DNA from: Paracoccus spongiarum
GTDB taxonomy: Bacteria; Pseudomonadota; Alphaproteobacteria; Rhodobacterales; Rhodobacteraceae
Reading direction: 5' to 3'
DNA length: 55,207 nt
Assembly (NCBI RefSeq): GCF_030732095.1
Contig: NZ_JAVAMQ010000020.1
Location: 1 to 55,207, forward strand
The notes under the pieces are model-generated. The model was not told the DNA's origin. It searched no databases and saw only the letters and a list, made by a program, of their open reading frames with translations. Shown here in pieces: positions 26,316-34,593 of the stretch. A program made the position numbers and the translations under genes. Position 1 is the first letter of the stretch. Every line of letters begins with the position of its first letter.

Positions 26316-28499
26316 TCAGAGACCGCGCCGCCCCAGCGAGACCGCACGGGCGATATCGGCGGCGATCTGGGTGCGGGACTGTCGAAAACTCTCGGCGTCG
26401 CGGGCGTTGATGTTCACCGTGACGGCATTGCCGTAATCCTGCGCTTCCCGGCGCGACAGCACCCGTTCGCCGCGCTGCAGGATCGCGGGCACCTCGTCAT
26501 GACGCAGCCCGACCATCCCGCCGCTATGCATGCGTGGTGCGCCTGCGAAGGCGAGTGCAGGGACGGTGCGGCCAGGACCTGTGGCACCGACCATGCCGCC
26601 CGTGTGCATGATGCTGGCAAAGATTCCGCCTGCGCCGCCCAGCGCGCCCGAAAGCGCGTTGGCGATGGGGCCGAGCAGAAACCGTCGCGCGGCCAGCTTC
26701 GAGAGATCGGCCAGTAGCGAGGTGACTAGATCGCGAAAGTCGAGCTTGCCGGTCTTCACGAATTCCCCGACCGCATTCTCGGCGCTCTGGAACGCGCCGA
26801 CCAGCGCCTGGCCGATATCGGCACCGATCTCCTTTGCCTTCTTCGCATAATCCGACAGAGCCTCGGTCACGGCCTTCCAGTCGGTGGCGGTGGCTTCAGT
26901 GGCGGGTTTGGCCTCGTCAGCAGCCGCCTTGCCCGCGGCCCCGGCCTCCTTCGCGGCGGCGCCTGCGCCGGTTGCGGCCGTTTCGACCCCGCCCAGCGCA
27001 TCTTCATAACTCCCGGCCGCTTCGGTCGCCACGTCCAGCGCCGCGCCACCGGCGTCATCCTCGCCGCCCGACATCGCGGCGCGCAGCGCCTCCATGGCCG
27101 GTCGGACCCCATCGAAGGCGGAGGCGCGGCTGGAACTGGCCCGGTCGCGATAGCGGCCCGCCATATGGGCGGAATTGCTGGCCGCATGGTCCAGCATGGA
27201 GGCCCGGCCCAGCGCCTCGAACACATCGATGCGGGTGTCCGAGCCGATTTCTTCGGCGACCTTGTTGAAAGTGGGCGCGATCATGCCCAGAAAATCCGAC
27301 CATTTCCCGGCGAGGAATGCCATCAGCCGGGTCCAGATCGCCTCGATCTCCGATTGCATGGCCCGGAAATCGTCGGCGAAGGACATGGCCGTGGTCTTGA
27401 TCCCCTCCCAGACCGCTTTCGCCACATCACCCATCAGCGCCATGGCATTGCCGAACCCGCCCGCGCCTCTGACCAGCCGGGTGAACTGATAGACGAGTTC
27501 CCCGGCGCCGACGATCAGGGCGCCGATGCCCGTGCGGATCAGCGCGCCACGGAGGACCACCAGTGCGGTGGCGAGACCCCGGACCGACAGTGCGGCCGCC
27601 GCCAGCCCTGCCACCCAGCGTCCGGCCATGAAGGCGGCGAAGCTGGCTGCGTAGGTGGACAGCCTGCCGATCTGGTCGAAAAGCCCGCTGATGGCCATCC
27701 CCAGCGGTCCCGTGCGGCTGGCCAGAGCTGCCATGGCATCGGCGACGGCTTCCAGCGCAGGCGCGGCCGCCACCGCCAGTTGGTTCGACAGACCCCGCCA
27801 GACAAGTCCCAGCCGCGAGATCGCGTCATTCGTCCGTTCGATCCTGTCGGCATCCTGTTCGGAGACGACGACACCGAAGGCGCGGACATCCTCGGTCGCC
27901 TGCCGCAGGGTGGCGGTGTCGATGCGGGACATGGCAATCGAGCCTTCCTCGCCGAAGAGTTGCCCTGCCACGGCCGCACGCTGGGCGACTGGCACGAAAT
28001 CGGCAATGGCGGCATTGATCGCCCCGACGCGCTGATCCAGCGGCAGTTCCAGCAACTCGCCTGCGGTCAGGCCCAGCCGTTCCAGCGCATCTGCCGCCGG
28101 ACCACCGCCCGCCGCTGCCTGGCTCAGCCGCCGGGTCAGATCCTTGGTCGCCTGTTCGATGCCGGACATCGAGACACCGGCCAGTTCCCCGGCACGCTCC
28201 AGCGTCTGGATCGAGGCAACGGTGGTGCCGAGCGACTGCGCTAGCTTCGCCTGCGCATCCACTGTCTGGAGGCCCGACCGCACCATGGCGATACCAGCAG
28301 CCGTGGCGGCGGCCACCGCAGCGGCAGCCGCGACGCCGACCTTGCGGGTGAAACCGGCCATGCGGGCATTCGCAGCCTCCATCTCGCGCGAGAGCCGCCC
28401 GAAGCCTCGCGATCCGGCCTCGCCCACACCTTCCAGCTCGGCGCGCACCTGCCGCCCGCCCACCGCCGCGAGGCGGACGCTGACCCGTTTCTCTGCCAT
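26316..28499 (-). CDS. Tail tape measure protein
   Basis: 727 residues. N-terminal coiled/alpha-helical region with the lambda-type tape measure pattern (FGRLSREMEAANARMAGF), hydrophobic middle segments (ALSVRGLATALVVLRGALI), Ala/Glu-rich linker about 500-570, and a C-terminal GGMVG repeat part (HTGGMVGATGPGR, HSGGMVGLRHDEVPAILQRGERVLSRREA). It fixes tail length (expected near 110 nm by the usual 1.5 A per residue rule) and sits right after the frameshifted chaperone, as in lambda-type phages. Confidence 0.93.
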   Translation of the reverse strand: MAEKRVSVRLAAVGGRQVRAELEGVGEAGSRGFGRLSREMEAANARMAGFTRKVGVAAAAAVAAATAAGIAMVRSGLQTVDAQAKLAQSLGTTVASIQTLERAGELAGVSMSGIEQATKDLTRRLSQAAAGGGPAADALERLGLTAGELLELPLDQRVGAINAAIADFVPVAQRAAVAGQLFGEEGSIAMSRIDTATLRQATEDVRAFGVVVSEQDADRIERTNDAISRLGLVWRGLSNQLAVAAAPALEAVADAMAALASRTGPLGMAISGLFDQIGRLSTYAASFAAFMAGRWVAGLAAAALSVRGLATALVVLRGALIRTGIGALIVGAGELVYQFTRLVRGAGGFGNAMALMGDVAKAVWEGIKTTAMSFADDFRAMQSEIEAIWTRLMAFLAGKWSDFLGMIAPTFNKVAEEIGSDTRIDVFEALGRASMLDHAASNSAHMAGRYRDRASSSRASAFDGVRPAMEALRAAMSGGEDDAGGAALDVATEAAGSYEDALGGVETAATGAGAAAKEAGAAGKAAADEAKPATEATATDWKAVTEALSDYAKKAKEIGADIGQALVGAFQSAENAVGEFVKTGKLDFRDLVTSLLADLSKLAARRFLLGPIANALSGALGGAGGIFASIMHTGGMVGATGPGRTVPALAFAGAPRMHSGGMVGLRHDEVPAILQRGERVLSRREAQDYGNAVTVNINARDAESFRQSRTQIAADIARAVSLGRRGL

Positions 28500-28500
28500 C

Positions 28501-29156
28501 TCATCGTTCCATCTGTTCGTTCACCTTCCGGACCATCACCGCTTCAATGATGGGCAGCAGCTCAGCGGCGGCCATGGCCGGGATGCCCAGTGCTGCCGCC
28601 AGCCCCAGCGCGGCCGTCAGATCCCAGCCGATCACGGCGCTTGGGATCACCCGCAGCTGGCCGCCAAGGCGCCCGACCAGATCCCAGACCTGCCAGCCCT
28701 CGAAGGTCAGAGGCTGGTTCTGCCGCGCCGGGCAGTCTTCGCAGGCTTGCGTGCAGGTCGCGCAATAGCTGTCGCCACCGCCGAAGGACCATTCGGCAAG
28801 GGCGTGGAGACGTTTTTTTCCTGCTCCAGCAATAGTCCCTTCGAAACATAGACCAGCTGGAACGCCTCGAAGATCGGCCAGATGTCCAGAAGCGCGTCGA
28901 TGGCCTGCGGGCTGGGAGTGATGACATTTCCATCGGTATCGCCGACGCCCTCCCAGTCCAGCACCGCACGGCGGGCCAGCGCCTTGGCGAAGACCAGTGC
29001 CCGTTCCTCATCGCTGGTTCCGTCCGGGACGGCTTCCACACCCGGATCGCTGCGCGTGGCGACCATCAGCGCGGTGGTCAGCGGGCGCAGCAGCACCCGG
29101 ACGCCGGTGGCCAGATCGTGCCAGCGGGGTTCGTTACTCAGGTCCAAGGTCAGCAT
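28501..29156 (-). CDS. Tail assembly chaperone GT product by -1 frameshift
   Basis: Zero-frame reading from 29156 reaches the slippery heptamer A-AAA-AAC (28818-28812), a perfect X-XXY-YYZ site in register. Slipping back one base continues with CGT CTC CAC and stays open for 103 codons to TGA at 28501-28503, one base before the tape measure start. The extension has four Cys (YCATCTQACEDC) and the stretch WDLTAALGLAAALGIPAMAAAELLP. There is no start codon in that frame, so it can only be made by frameshifting. The fusion of about 218 residues corresponds to lambda gpGT, which loads tail tube subunits on the tape measure. Confidence 0.88.
28707..29156 (-). CDS. Tail assembly chaperone G product
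   Basis: 149 residues by normal reading. Begins MLTLDLSNEPRWHDLATGVRVLLRPL and includes ALVFAKALARRAVLDWEGVGD, like the TIGR02216/GTA tail chaperone group. The part after residue 115 is Ala/Arg-rich and looks like simple run-out beyond the frameshift site. It is followed by the tape measure gene and preceded 4 nt away by the tail tube gene. Confidence 0.85.
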   Translation of the reverse strand: MLTLDLSNEPRWHDLATGVRVLLRPLTTALMVATRSDPGVEAVPDGTSDEERALVFAKALARRAVLDWEGVGDTDGNVITPSPQAIDALLDIWPIFEAFQLVYVSKGLLLEQEKNVSTPLPNGPSAVATAIARPARKPAKTARRGRTSL

Positions 29157-29160
29157 GGGT

Positions 29161-30099
29161 TCAATATTCCTCGCGGTCGTTGATCAGGGTGGCGGTGCAC
29201 ATGCGGCCCAGCGCGCCGTCGCGCGCGGCCTGCCAGTCGAATGTCGCCTGCACGCCCTGCGGCCCGGAAATCTCGATCCGGGGACGGGGCAGGTAGACGG
29301 CGTGCACGGTGAAGGTGAAACTCTCGCCCGATGGCAGGGCATAGGAAAATTCCAGCGCGCAAGGATCGCCAACCATGGCCTGGGTCACCAGCGAGCTGTC
29401 GGCGAACCGGACCTCGATGGACCCGGTCAGCGCGGCAATCGACGGATCGGCACCATCAATGCGGCCATCGGCGCGGATGGTCTCGATCCGGTCGAGATTG
29501 TTCGCATAGCTGATCTGGGCTGAGACGACATTGCCCAGCGCCGCGCCATTGCGGGTGATCGACCCGTTGAAATGGCCGAAGCGCTTCAGGCCGATCGGCG
29601 CGGGTGTACCGGCGATGCTGACGGTGCCGACCGCTTCGCCCTGCGCGACCAGCCGGGCGGTCGCGGTCAGCAGCCCGGATCGCTGCATCTGCCAGCTGAG
29701 CTGGTCGAGCACGCATCCGGAATAGATGGCATAGCGTGGCACCTCGGGCATGCCGGTCTCGATGGAGAGGCTCGGCAGCGTCCAGGCCCCGGACCGGAAC
29801 TCATGCGTCCAGGGACCGGTGCCGGTTGTGACCGGGTCGCCGAACGCTGCCTTCAGCCAAAAGCCGAAACCTTCCGCATCGATTGGCACCACGACATCGC
29901 CATCGGCTGTCACCGCGTCCTTGATCGGCGCCAGCGGATCGCGGCCATAGCCCAAGAGTTCGGAGTTCAGCAGCGGCTGTTCGGCCCCGAGCGTTGTGCT
30001 GGCAAAGGGCATCTTGGTGAAGCCGCCGACCGGCGGCGTGCCGTAGACGGTCTCGAACGCCAGCGCCATCTGCGCCCGCGCCCCCTGGGCTCGTGCCAT
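29161..30099 (-). CDS. Major tail tube protein
   Basis: 312 residues of the phage tail tube type 2 group: ALAFETVYGTPPVGGFTKMPFAS, LLGYGRDPLAP, GFGFWLKAAFGDP, LSIETGMPEVPRYAIYSGCVLDQLSWQM. Six-fold rings of this protein build the flexible tail. It is large for a tube protein, suggesting an extra surface domain in the C-terminal half. Gene lies between the chaperone and a rightward moron. Confidence 0.9.
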   Translation of the reverse strand: MARAQGARAQMALAFETVYGTPPVGGFTKMPFASTTLGAEQPLLNSELLGYGRDPLAPIKDAVTADGDVVVPIDAEGFGFWLKAAFGDPVTTGTGPWTHEFRSGAWTLPSLSIETGMPEVPRYAIYSGCVLDQLSWQMQRSGLLTATARLVAQGEAVGTVSIAGTPAPIGLKRFGHFNGSITRNGAALGNVVSAQISYANNLDRIETIRADGRIDGADPSIAALTGSIEVRFADSSLVTQAMVGDPCALEFSYALPSGESFTFTVHAVYLPRPRIEISGPQGVQATFDWQAARDGALGRMCTATLINDREEY

Positions 30100-30212
30100 G
30101 AAAGATCCTTTCGGTCAGTGTCGGGTTAAGAAGGTTTGCGGCGCGCGGTTGCGGGTCCGAGCGCCGCGCCACAGAATGGGCAGGTGTTGGGATAATGGTC
30201 GTGAGGAGCGGT

Positions 30213-30662
30213 ATGGTAGGACTGGGATTGCTAAGAGCGGCGCATTGGCTGTCCGGAGTGCAGGTGACCCTCGCGGTCATGGCGGCCATGGTTTTGACAG
30301 GATGCGTGCCGACAGAAGTCGCGGCACCCGCGACGCCATCACGGTTCGATTTTGCCGGTCAGGTGACGCGGGTTGTCGATGGCGACACGTTCTGGATCAA
30401 CTCCCAAAGCACCCGAATCAGGGTCTGGGGGCTCGACGCGCCGGAGATCGGACGGGCGGGAGGGTCAGCCGCCACGGCGCAATTGGCGGGCCTCGTCTCC
30501 GGGCGATCCGTTCAGTGCAACATGCGCGATGTGGACCGTTACGGACGCATCGTCGGGCAATGCTGGCTGCCGGACGGTCGCGATATCGCGGCGACGATGA
30601 TCGCCAGTGGCACCGCGCGTGAATATTGCCGCTTCTCGGGCAATTATTACGGCACCTGCTGA
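30213..30662 (+). CDS. SNase-like thermonuclease lipoprotein (moron)
   Basis: 149 residues read against the late operon. A signal sequence with lipobox LTGC puts it on a membrane facing the periplasm. The staphylococcal-nuclease fold motifs are present: VTRVVDGDTFWI, IRVWGLDAPEIGR and VDRYGRIVGQCW, with Arg/Glu/Arg positions kept. Start at 30213 follows GAGGAG. The last residues are rich in Cys (YCRFSGNYYGTC). A periplasmic nuclease made by a lysogen could attack incoming DNA of other phages or scavenge nucleotides; both are inference. It lies between the tail tube and tail terminator genes. Confidence 0.85.
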   Translation: MVGLGLLRAAHWLSGVQVTLAVMAAMVLTGCVPTEVAAPATPSRFDFAGQVTRVVDGDTFWINSQSTRIRVWGLDAPEIGRAGGSAATAQLAGLVSGRSVQCNMRDVDRYGRIVGQCWLPDGRDIAATMIASGTAREYCRFSGNYYGTC

Positions 30663-30669
30663 GAGCCGC

Positions 30670-31089
30670 TTATGCCAGCGGGTCGGCGGTGGCGTAGTGC
30701 AAGATCACCGGGATCACCGCCGCCTTCAGGCTGGCCGCGCCCTCGACCGGCAGATCGACCGGGCGAGGCGCCTCGGCTTCGACCCAGTCGCAGAGACCGC
30801 CCAACGTTCGGTCGGCTGCGATGGTGGTGCCGATGCTGGCGCAGAGGGTGTCAAAGGCTGCGTCACGGTCAGAGCCCTGAATGGCCGCCTCGATTTCGGC
30901 GCGGTGCTGATAGTGATAAGCGACCGGCGACAGCGTGACCTCGGGTTCTCCAGGATCGCCGTCGCGCAAGACCAGCAGGCCGTCGGGAGGCACGCGTTCG
31001 GGCAGGACGTCGCCGCGCAGTGCGGAGGCGGGCAGGGCAGACAGGCGCGCGTGCAGCGCGGTGAGAATGGTTTCGCGGAAGGTGGGCAT
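30670..31089 (-). CDS. Tail terminator-like protein
   Basis: 139 residues beginning MPTFRETILTALHARLSALP, with PDGLLVLRDGDPGEPEVTLSP and YHYQHRAEIE. By position (between tail completion and tube genes) and size it fits the lambda gpU-like tail terminator that caps the tube. It is isolated from both neighbouring late genes by rightward insertions. Confidence 0.75.
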   Translation of the reverse strand: MPTFRETILTALHARLSALPASALRGDVLPERVPPDGLLVLRDGDPGEPEVTLSPVAYHYQHRAEIEAAIQGSDRDAAFDTLCASIGTTIAADRTLGGLCDWVEAEAPRPVDLPVEGAASLKAAVIPVILHYATADPLA

Positions 31090-31129
31090 CGTTTATGTCT
31101 TAAGCCATGACTTTTATCGAGGAAGGCAA

Positions 31130-31669
31130 ATGAATTTCGAAAGCTGCGGACCATTTCATTTTCCAAGGGAGCGGACCGGACGCTGGAGAGCGGCTTTCTG
31201 GGACGACGTCGAAGAATATTGGGACGGCCTAAGCCGCTCGGTTGGCTGCTACGCCTTCTGTACAGACAATGGTAAGAAAGTGCGCCCATGGTACGTTGGG
31301 AAGACGCTTGCGCAAGGAGGTTTTCGAGATGAAGTATTCACTCCTCATAAACTCCAACACTACTCGGAAATCTTAGCTCCGCAGGATGTCGACAAATCAT
31401 ATCGTCGCGGAAAGCCTTGTATCCTTCTGTTCCCTCTTGTGACTGAATCTTGGCGACTATCTAGCAACCGCAGCAGTTCTGAGCCTTACATCGACTGGCT
31501 GGAGACAACCCTTATCGGCATGGCATTGTCGCAGAATCCAGAAATCGCAAATACAAGCAAGACCCGCTTCCACCGGGAGGTCTACGTTAATGGGCTGATA
31601 GGAGGACAACTCCAAGGTCGACCCAGCAACGACGCCAACTTTGCGAAGCGGGCGTTCTTGTCAAAATAG
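31130..31669 (+). CDS. GIY-YIG-like nuclease (moron)
   Basis: 179 residues, AT-richer than the phage genes around it and on the opposite strand. Candidate GIY-YIG motifs: VGCYAF (39-43), PWYVGKT (53-59), Arg66 in GGFRDE and Glu125 in IDWLETTLIG. Start at 31130 has GAGGAAGG upstream. It could be a homing-type or defence nuclease; the motif match is by eye and the rest of the protein is unfamiliar. Placed between the tail terminator and DUF6441 genes, its stop only 8 nt from the latter's stop. Confidence 0.65.
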   Translation: MNFESCGPFHFPRERTGRWRAAFWDDVEEYWDGLSRSVGCYAFCTDNGKKVRPWYVGKTLAQGGFRDEVFTPHKLQHYSEILAPQDVDKSYRRGKPCILLFPLVTESWRLSSNRSSSEPYIDWLETTLIGMALSQNPEIANTSKTRFHREVYVNGLIGGQLQGRPSNDANFAKRAFLSK

Positions 31670-31677
31670 GAGAAGGT

Positions 31678-32301
31678 CTAGTTGACCGTCCATTTCCCGA
31701 CGATCCTCCCCGGCACCGCATCCACCGCCCGTTCCGCATCCCTTGCCAGATCCAGCCGCTTGGGCAGCCTGACCTGCGGCACCAGCAGGAAGATCGGCAC
31801 AGTGGCCCGTCCGCGCCCGGTTTTGGACCGCGACACCACCGCGCGGCCCTTGGTATTGAGCCGCCCCTCGGCCACCAGCAGGCTCGGCCCGCGCCGACGA
31901 TAGACGAAGCGCAGGCGCAGCCCGGTCCGTCTTTCCCATTCGCCCGGTGTGATGCGCCCGCCTCGCAGGGACTTTCCGGCAGCTTCGGTGGGGATCGCCA
32001 GCCAGAAGCCGTCCTTGGACCGGATCAGCGGCCCGGCATTATGGGCACCGATGATGACCGGCGCCTTGGACCAGACCAGTGCGGTGGCGTTCAGGCTCTC
32101 GCCAGCTTTGGGATAGGTGGCGTTGCGGATCGAATTCGCCAGCCGCCGTCCCAATCCTGCCCCGGTGATCTGCCCGCGCCAAGCTGTCTTGAGGCCTGCG
32201 CCCGCTTCGCGCATGGCGCCGGTCACGGCCTTCTTGCCCGCCTTGATTTCGGCCTGCATCATGGCGACGATATCGGGATCGATATCGAGTTTCAGCCTCA
32301 C
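31678..32301 (-). CDS. DUF6441 tail completion/minor tail protein
   Basis: 207 basic residues, beginning MRLKLDIDPDIVAMMQAEIKAGKKAV, with AWRGQITGAGLGRRLANSIRNATYP and SKAPVIIGAHNAGPLIRSKDG. Matches the DUF6441 family of alphaproteobacterial prophages, functionally placed like lambda gpZ at the head-tail joint. Overlaps the preceding gene by 4 nt. Confidence 0.85.
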   Translation of the reverse strand: MRLKLDIDPDIVAMMQAEIKAGKKAVTGAMREAGAGLKTAWRGQITGAGLGRRLANSIRNATYPKAGESLNATALVWSKAPVIIGAHNAGPLIRSKDGFWLAIPTEAAGKSLRGGRITPGEWERRTGLRLRFVYRRRGPSLLVAEGRLNTKGRAVVSRSKTGRGRATVPIFLLVPQVRLPKRLDLARDAERAVDAVPGRIVGKWTVN

Positions 32302-32612
32302 GCGGGCACCAGGTCCACGGTCCAGATCAGCCGGTCGCGGTCGCGGATCGGCTCGCCGTGGATCGCAAAGCTGTCGGCGCCGATGACGATCAGATCGCCC
32401 GGACGGGGATCGGGGAGATCGCTGACGCGGATATCGGCGGTCAGGGTTTCGGACAGGATCCGCGCCGATCCGAACTCGGTGATCCGGTCCGGCGCGCGGC
32501 GGATGAGGCGGATCGGGCGTTCTTCGGATGTGCCACCCGCGATCCAGACGGCGGATACCGACATGTCTGGATGGCCGAAGATGCGATCCATGGCGGCGCT
32601 GAAGGCGTTCAT
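32298..32612 (-). CDS. Head-tail joining protein (gpFII-like)
   Basis: 104 residues from MNAFSAAMDRIFGHPDMSVSAVW. The C-terminal part is beta-rich (DRITEFGSARILSETLTADIRVSDLPDPRPGDLIVI). By order (capsid, this gene, tail completion) it should be the lambda FII-type connector. Start at 32612 places it 11 nt after the capsid stop; a start at 32708 would run deep into the capsid gene. Confidence 0.8.
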   Translation of the reverse strand: MNAFSAAMDRIFGHPDMSVSAVWIAGGTSEERPIRLIRRAPDRITEFGSARILSETLTADIRVSDLPDPRPGDLIVIGADSFAIHGEPIRDRDRLIWTVDLVPA

Positions 32613-32623
32613 CGCGTCGCCGA

Positions 32624-33646
32624 TCAGTTCGAGCTGTGCAGCCGGATCGCCAGCCGGGGCCGCTTGTTCACCGGCAGGATCGAGGCCTCGGTCATCAGGT
32701 CGATCCAACGGCCCTTGGGGTCGAGATGCTGGCGGGCATAGAGCGGCAGGCCGATGGTATTGGCGGTTTCCAGCAGGTTCGCCGGGCCGCCATAGGTCGT
32801 AAACGTGTCCATGGTGCCGGTCGGGAAGGCGATGCCCTCATTTGCCGGAACCAGACGCTCCGAGGTCTTGGTCGAGAGCGTCACCGCGCCCGCATATTCC
32901 TCGAACAGAATCCCCGCGAAGGGGAAGTTGCGCCGCACATCCTGCCGCAGAGGCTGGGCGCCGGTCGCGGCATAGAACTTATAGGCTTCTTCCGTTTTGG
33001 GGTGCGAGATCAGCTTGTCGAAGAATTCGCGGCTGACCAGAGCATGGACGCCCGACATGCTCTCGCCTAGCAGATTGTCCTCGACCGCGCGCAGCACCTC
33101 GCGGACCTTGCCTTGCACGTTGGTGCCAGCTGTGCCGAGGACGAAATCCACGGAGATCTGCGCGATGCCGAATTCGGTAAAATAGTTGTAGAGCATGGTC
33201 CCGGCCCCATCCTTCACGATGCCGCGGAGCGCGTTCATCTCCATATATTCGCGGGTCTGGGCGTGTTTGCGGCGCATCAGGGTCAGCTTGCGGGTCATCA
33301 CCGCGACCAGGGGATCGGCCTCGTCGCCTGCGCCGATGGCGGGCACGCCCTGAATATCGGCGGGCAGGATCACATCGTCATGCGGGATCCAGGGCAGGGC
33401 AAAGCTGCGCATGGCACGGCCTTCGCGGCTGCCGACGGTGGCGGGACCGCCCAGCGGCACCGAGGGCAGGAGGTTCAGCACGCCCTCGATCTGCTCGATG
33501 ATGACGCTGCGCTGGGAGACGCCCTCGAAGCGGAAGAGGCCCAGTTCTCCGAGGCGGGTATAGAGGTTCGGCAGGATATTGATGGCCTGCGTCATCTCGG
33601 CCAGCGAATAGCCGCCGGCATCGAAGGGATTGCGGATGATGGTCAT
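32624..33646 (-). CDS. Major capsid protein, lambda gpE family
   Basis: 340 residues: NPFDAGGYSLAEMTQAINILPNLYTRLGELGLF is the typical gpE N-terminus, followed by QRSVIIEQIEGVLNLLP and the spine helix KLTLMRRKHAQTREYMEMNALRG. It forms the icosahedral shell with the decoration protein encoded upstream. 138 bases with tandem repeats separate it from that gene. Confidence 0.96.
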   Translation of the reverse strand: MTIIRNPFDAGGYSLAEMTQAINILPNLYTRLGELGLFRFEGVSQRSVIIEQIEGVLNLLPSVPLGGPATVGSREGRAMRSFALPWIPHDDVILPADIQGVPAIGAGDEADPLVAVMTRKLTLMRRKHAQTREYMEMNALRGIVKDGAGTMLYNYFTEFGIAQISVDFVLGTAGTNVQGKVREVLRAVEDNLLGESMSGVHALVSREFFDKLISHPKTEEAYKFYAATGAQPLRQDVRRNFPFAGILFEEYAGAVTLSTKTSERLVPANEGIAFPTGTMDTFTTYGGPANLLETANTIGLPLYARQHLDPKGRWIDLMTEASILPVNKRPRLAIRLHSSN

Positions 33647-33692
33647 TGGGAAGCCTTGTCAGGAAGGAGGAAGAAAGATGCGATGCCGCCGT

Positions 33693-33784
33693 GACGGTTC
33701 GAGCCCGCCGGGCGGGTCCGTGACGCCCGGGACGGTTCGCAGCCGCCGGGCGGGTTTGTGACCCCCGGGCAGGTTCGTAACCCG
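33693..33784. repeat. 38-bp tandem repeat between decoration and capsid genes
   Basis: Units start at 33693 (GACGGTTCG), 33731 (GACGGTTCG) and 33769 (GCAGGTTCG, partial), period exactly 38. Each full unit contains a GC-rich near-palindrome (CCGCCGGGCGGG). It lies in the transcript between the decoration stop and capsid start, and could stabilise or attenuate mRNA. Confidence 0.75.
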
Positions 33785-34165
33785 TCAGGCGCTGTCGCGG
33801 ATGACGATGCCCAGCGCGGTCAGTTCCGCGTGCTTCAGGGCGATCTTGGCGGCATCGTCGACGCTGCCATCGTAGAAGAGGGCGTCGCGGGACAGGATCG
33901 CGGGGCCACGGGCGAGAAGGATGCCGGTGGCTTCCGCCAGCCTTGTATCGACCGGATAGAGCAGAATGCCCGCAGCCAGTTCCGCGCCATCGCTGCCGCC
34001 ATGGCTGGCGAAGGTGTATTGGCCGCTGACGGTGACGCGGCCGAGGACCGCACCTGGTGGGTATTCGGTTCCCTCGGCCAAGGTGACGGTCTCGCGGGTA
34101 TAATTGGGGTTCAGCTCATATTTGAGCGCATCGCCCATGCTGGGCGGCTGGGTCAGGACGGGCAT
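33785..34165 (-). CDS. Head decoration protein (gpD-like)
   Basis: 126 residues; YTRETVTLAEGTEYPPGAVLGRVTV and AAGILLYPVDT are characteristic of the HDPD/gpD family that clips on the capsid three-fold axes. Located between the protease/scaffold gene and major capsid gene, the lambda order C-Nu3-D-E. Confidence 0.93.
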   Translation of the reverse strand: MPVLTQPPSMGDALKYELNPNYTRETVTLAEGTEYPPGAVLGRVTVSGQYTFASHGGSDGAELAAGILLYPVDTRLAEATGILLARGPAILSRDALFYDGSVDDAAKIALKHAELTALGIVIRDSA

Positions 34166-34191
34166 CTTGGTCTCCGAAAGGTGTCAGGCGA

Positions 34192-34593
34192 TCAGCGGCT
34201 GGCGCTGTCGGCGGATTTGCGGACGGCAGCGACGAGCGGGCTCGGTTTGTTCGTCGGCGCGGGCGCGCTGGCGAGAATGCCGCTGGCCTCGCTCTTGGCT
34301 GCGAGGCTGTCGAGGATCTGGCCGCGCAGGGCGTCTGGGCCTATGCCGCGCCGCACCGCGTCAGCGGCGTCCAGGGTGACGCCCAGCTTTGCCGCCTGCG
34401 CGCAGATCGAGGCCACTTCGGCGGCTTCGGCGCGGATGGCATCGGCGGTGGCATCGACCGGGGTGGTAGTCGCTGCGGCGCCGGGCGCGTGCGGCACTCC
34501 CGCCGGTTCCTGTGCCGTCGACGCGGCGGTTTGCGTCGGCGCGGGGGCTTGCTGCTCTGGCGTTCGGGCATCATCATCTGTCTGATCACTCAT
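34192..34593 (-). CDS. Nested scaffold protein (Nu3-like) by internal start
   Basis: An in-frame ATG at 34593 (MSDQTDDDARTPEQ) is preceded by AGGAG at good spacing. It would give a 133-residue acidic, Ala/Pro-rich helical protein equal to the C-terminus of the S49 protease, as Nu3 does for lambda gpC. Supported by the ribosome site and by family precedent. Confidence 0.75.
   Translation of the reverse strand: MSDQTDDDARTPEQQAPAPTQTAASTAQEPAGVPHAPGAAATTTPVDATADAIRAEAAEVASICAQAAKLGVTLDAADAVRRGIGPDALRGQILDSLAAKSEASGILASAPAPTNKPSPLVAAVRKSADSASR

Noticed and set aside
33693..33784. CRISPR-like array
   Set aside because: Units are directly adjacent, two full copies only, with no unique spacers and no cas genes.
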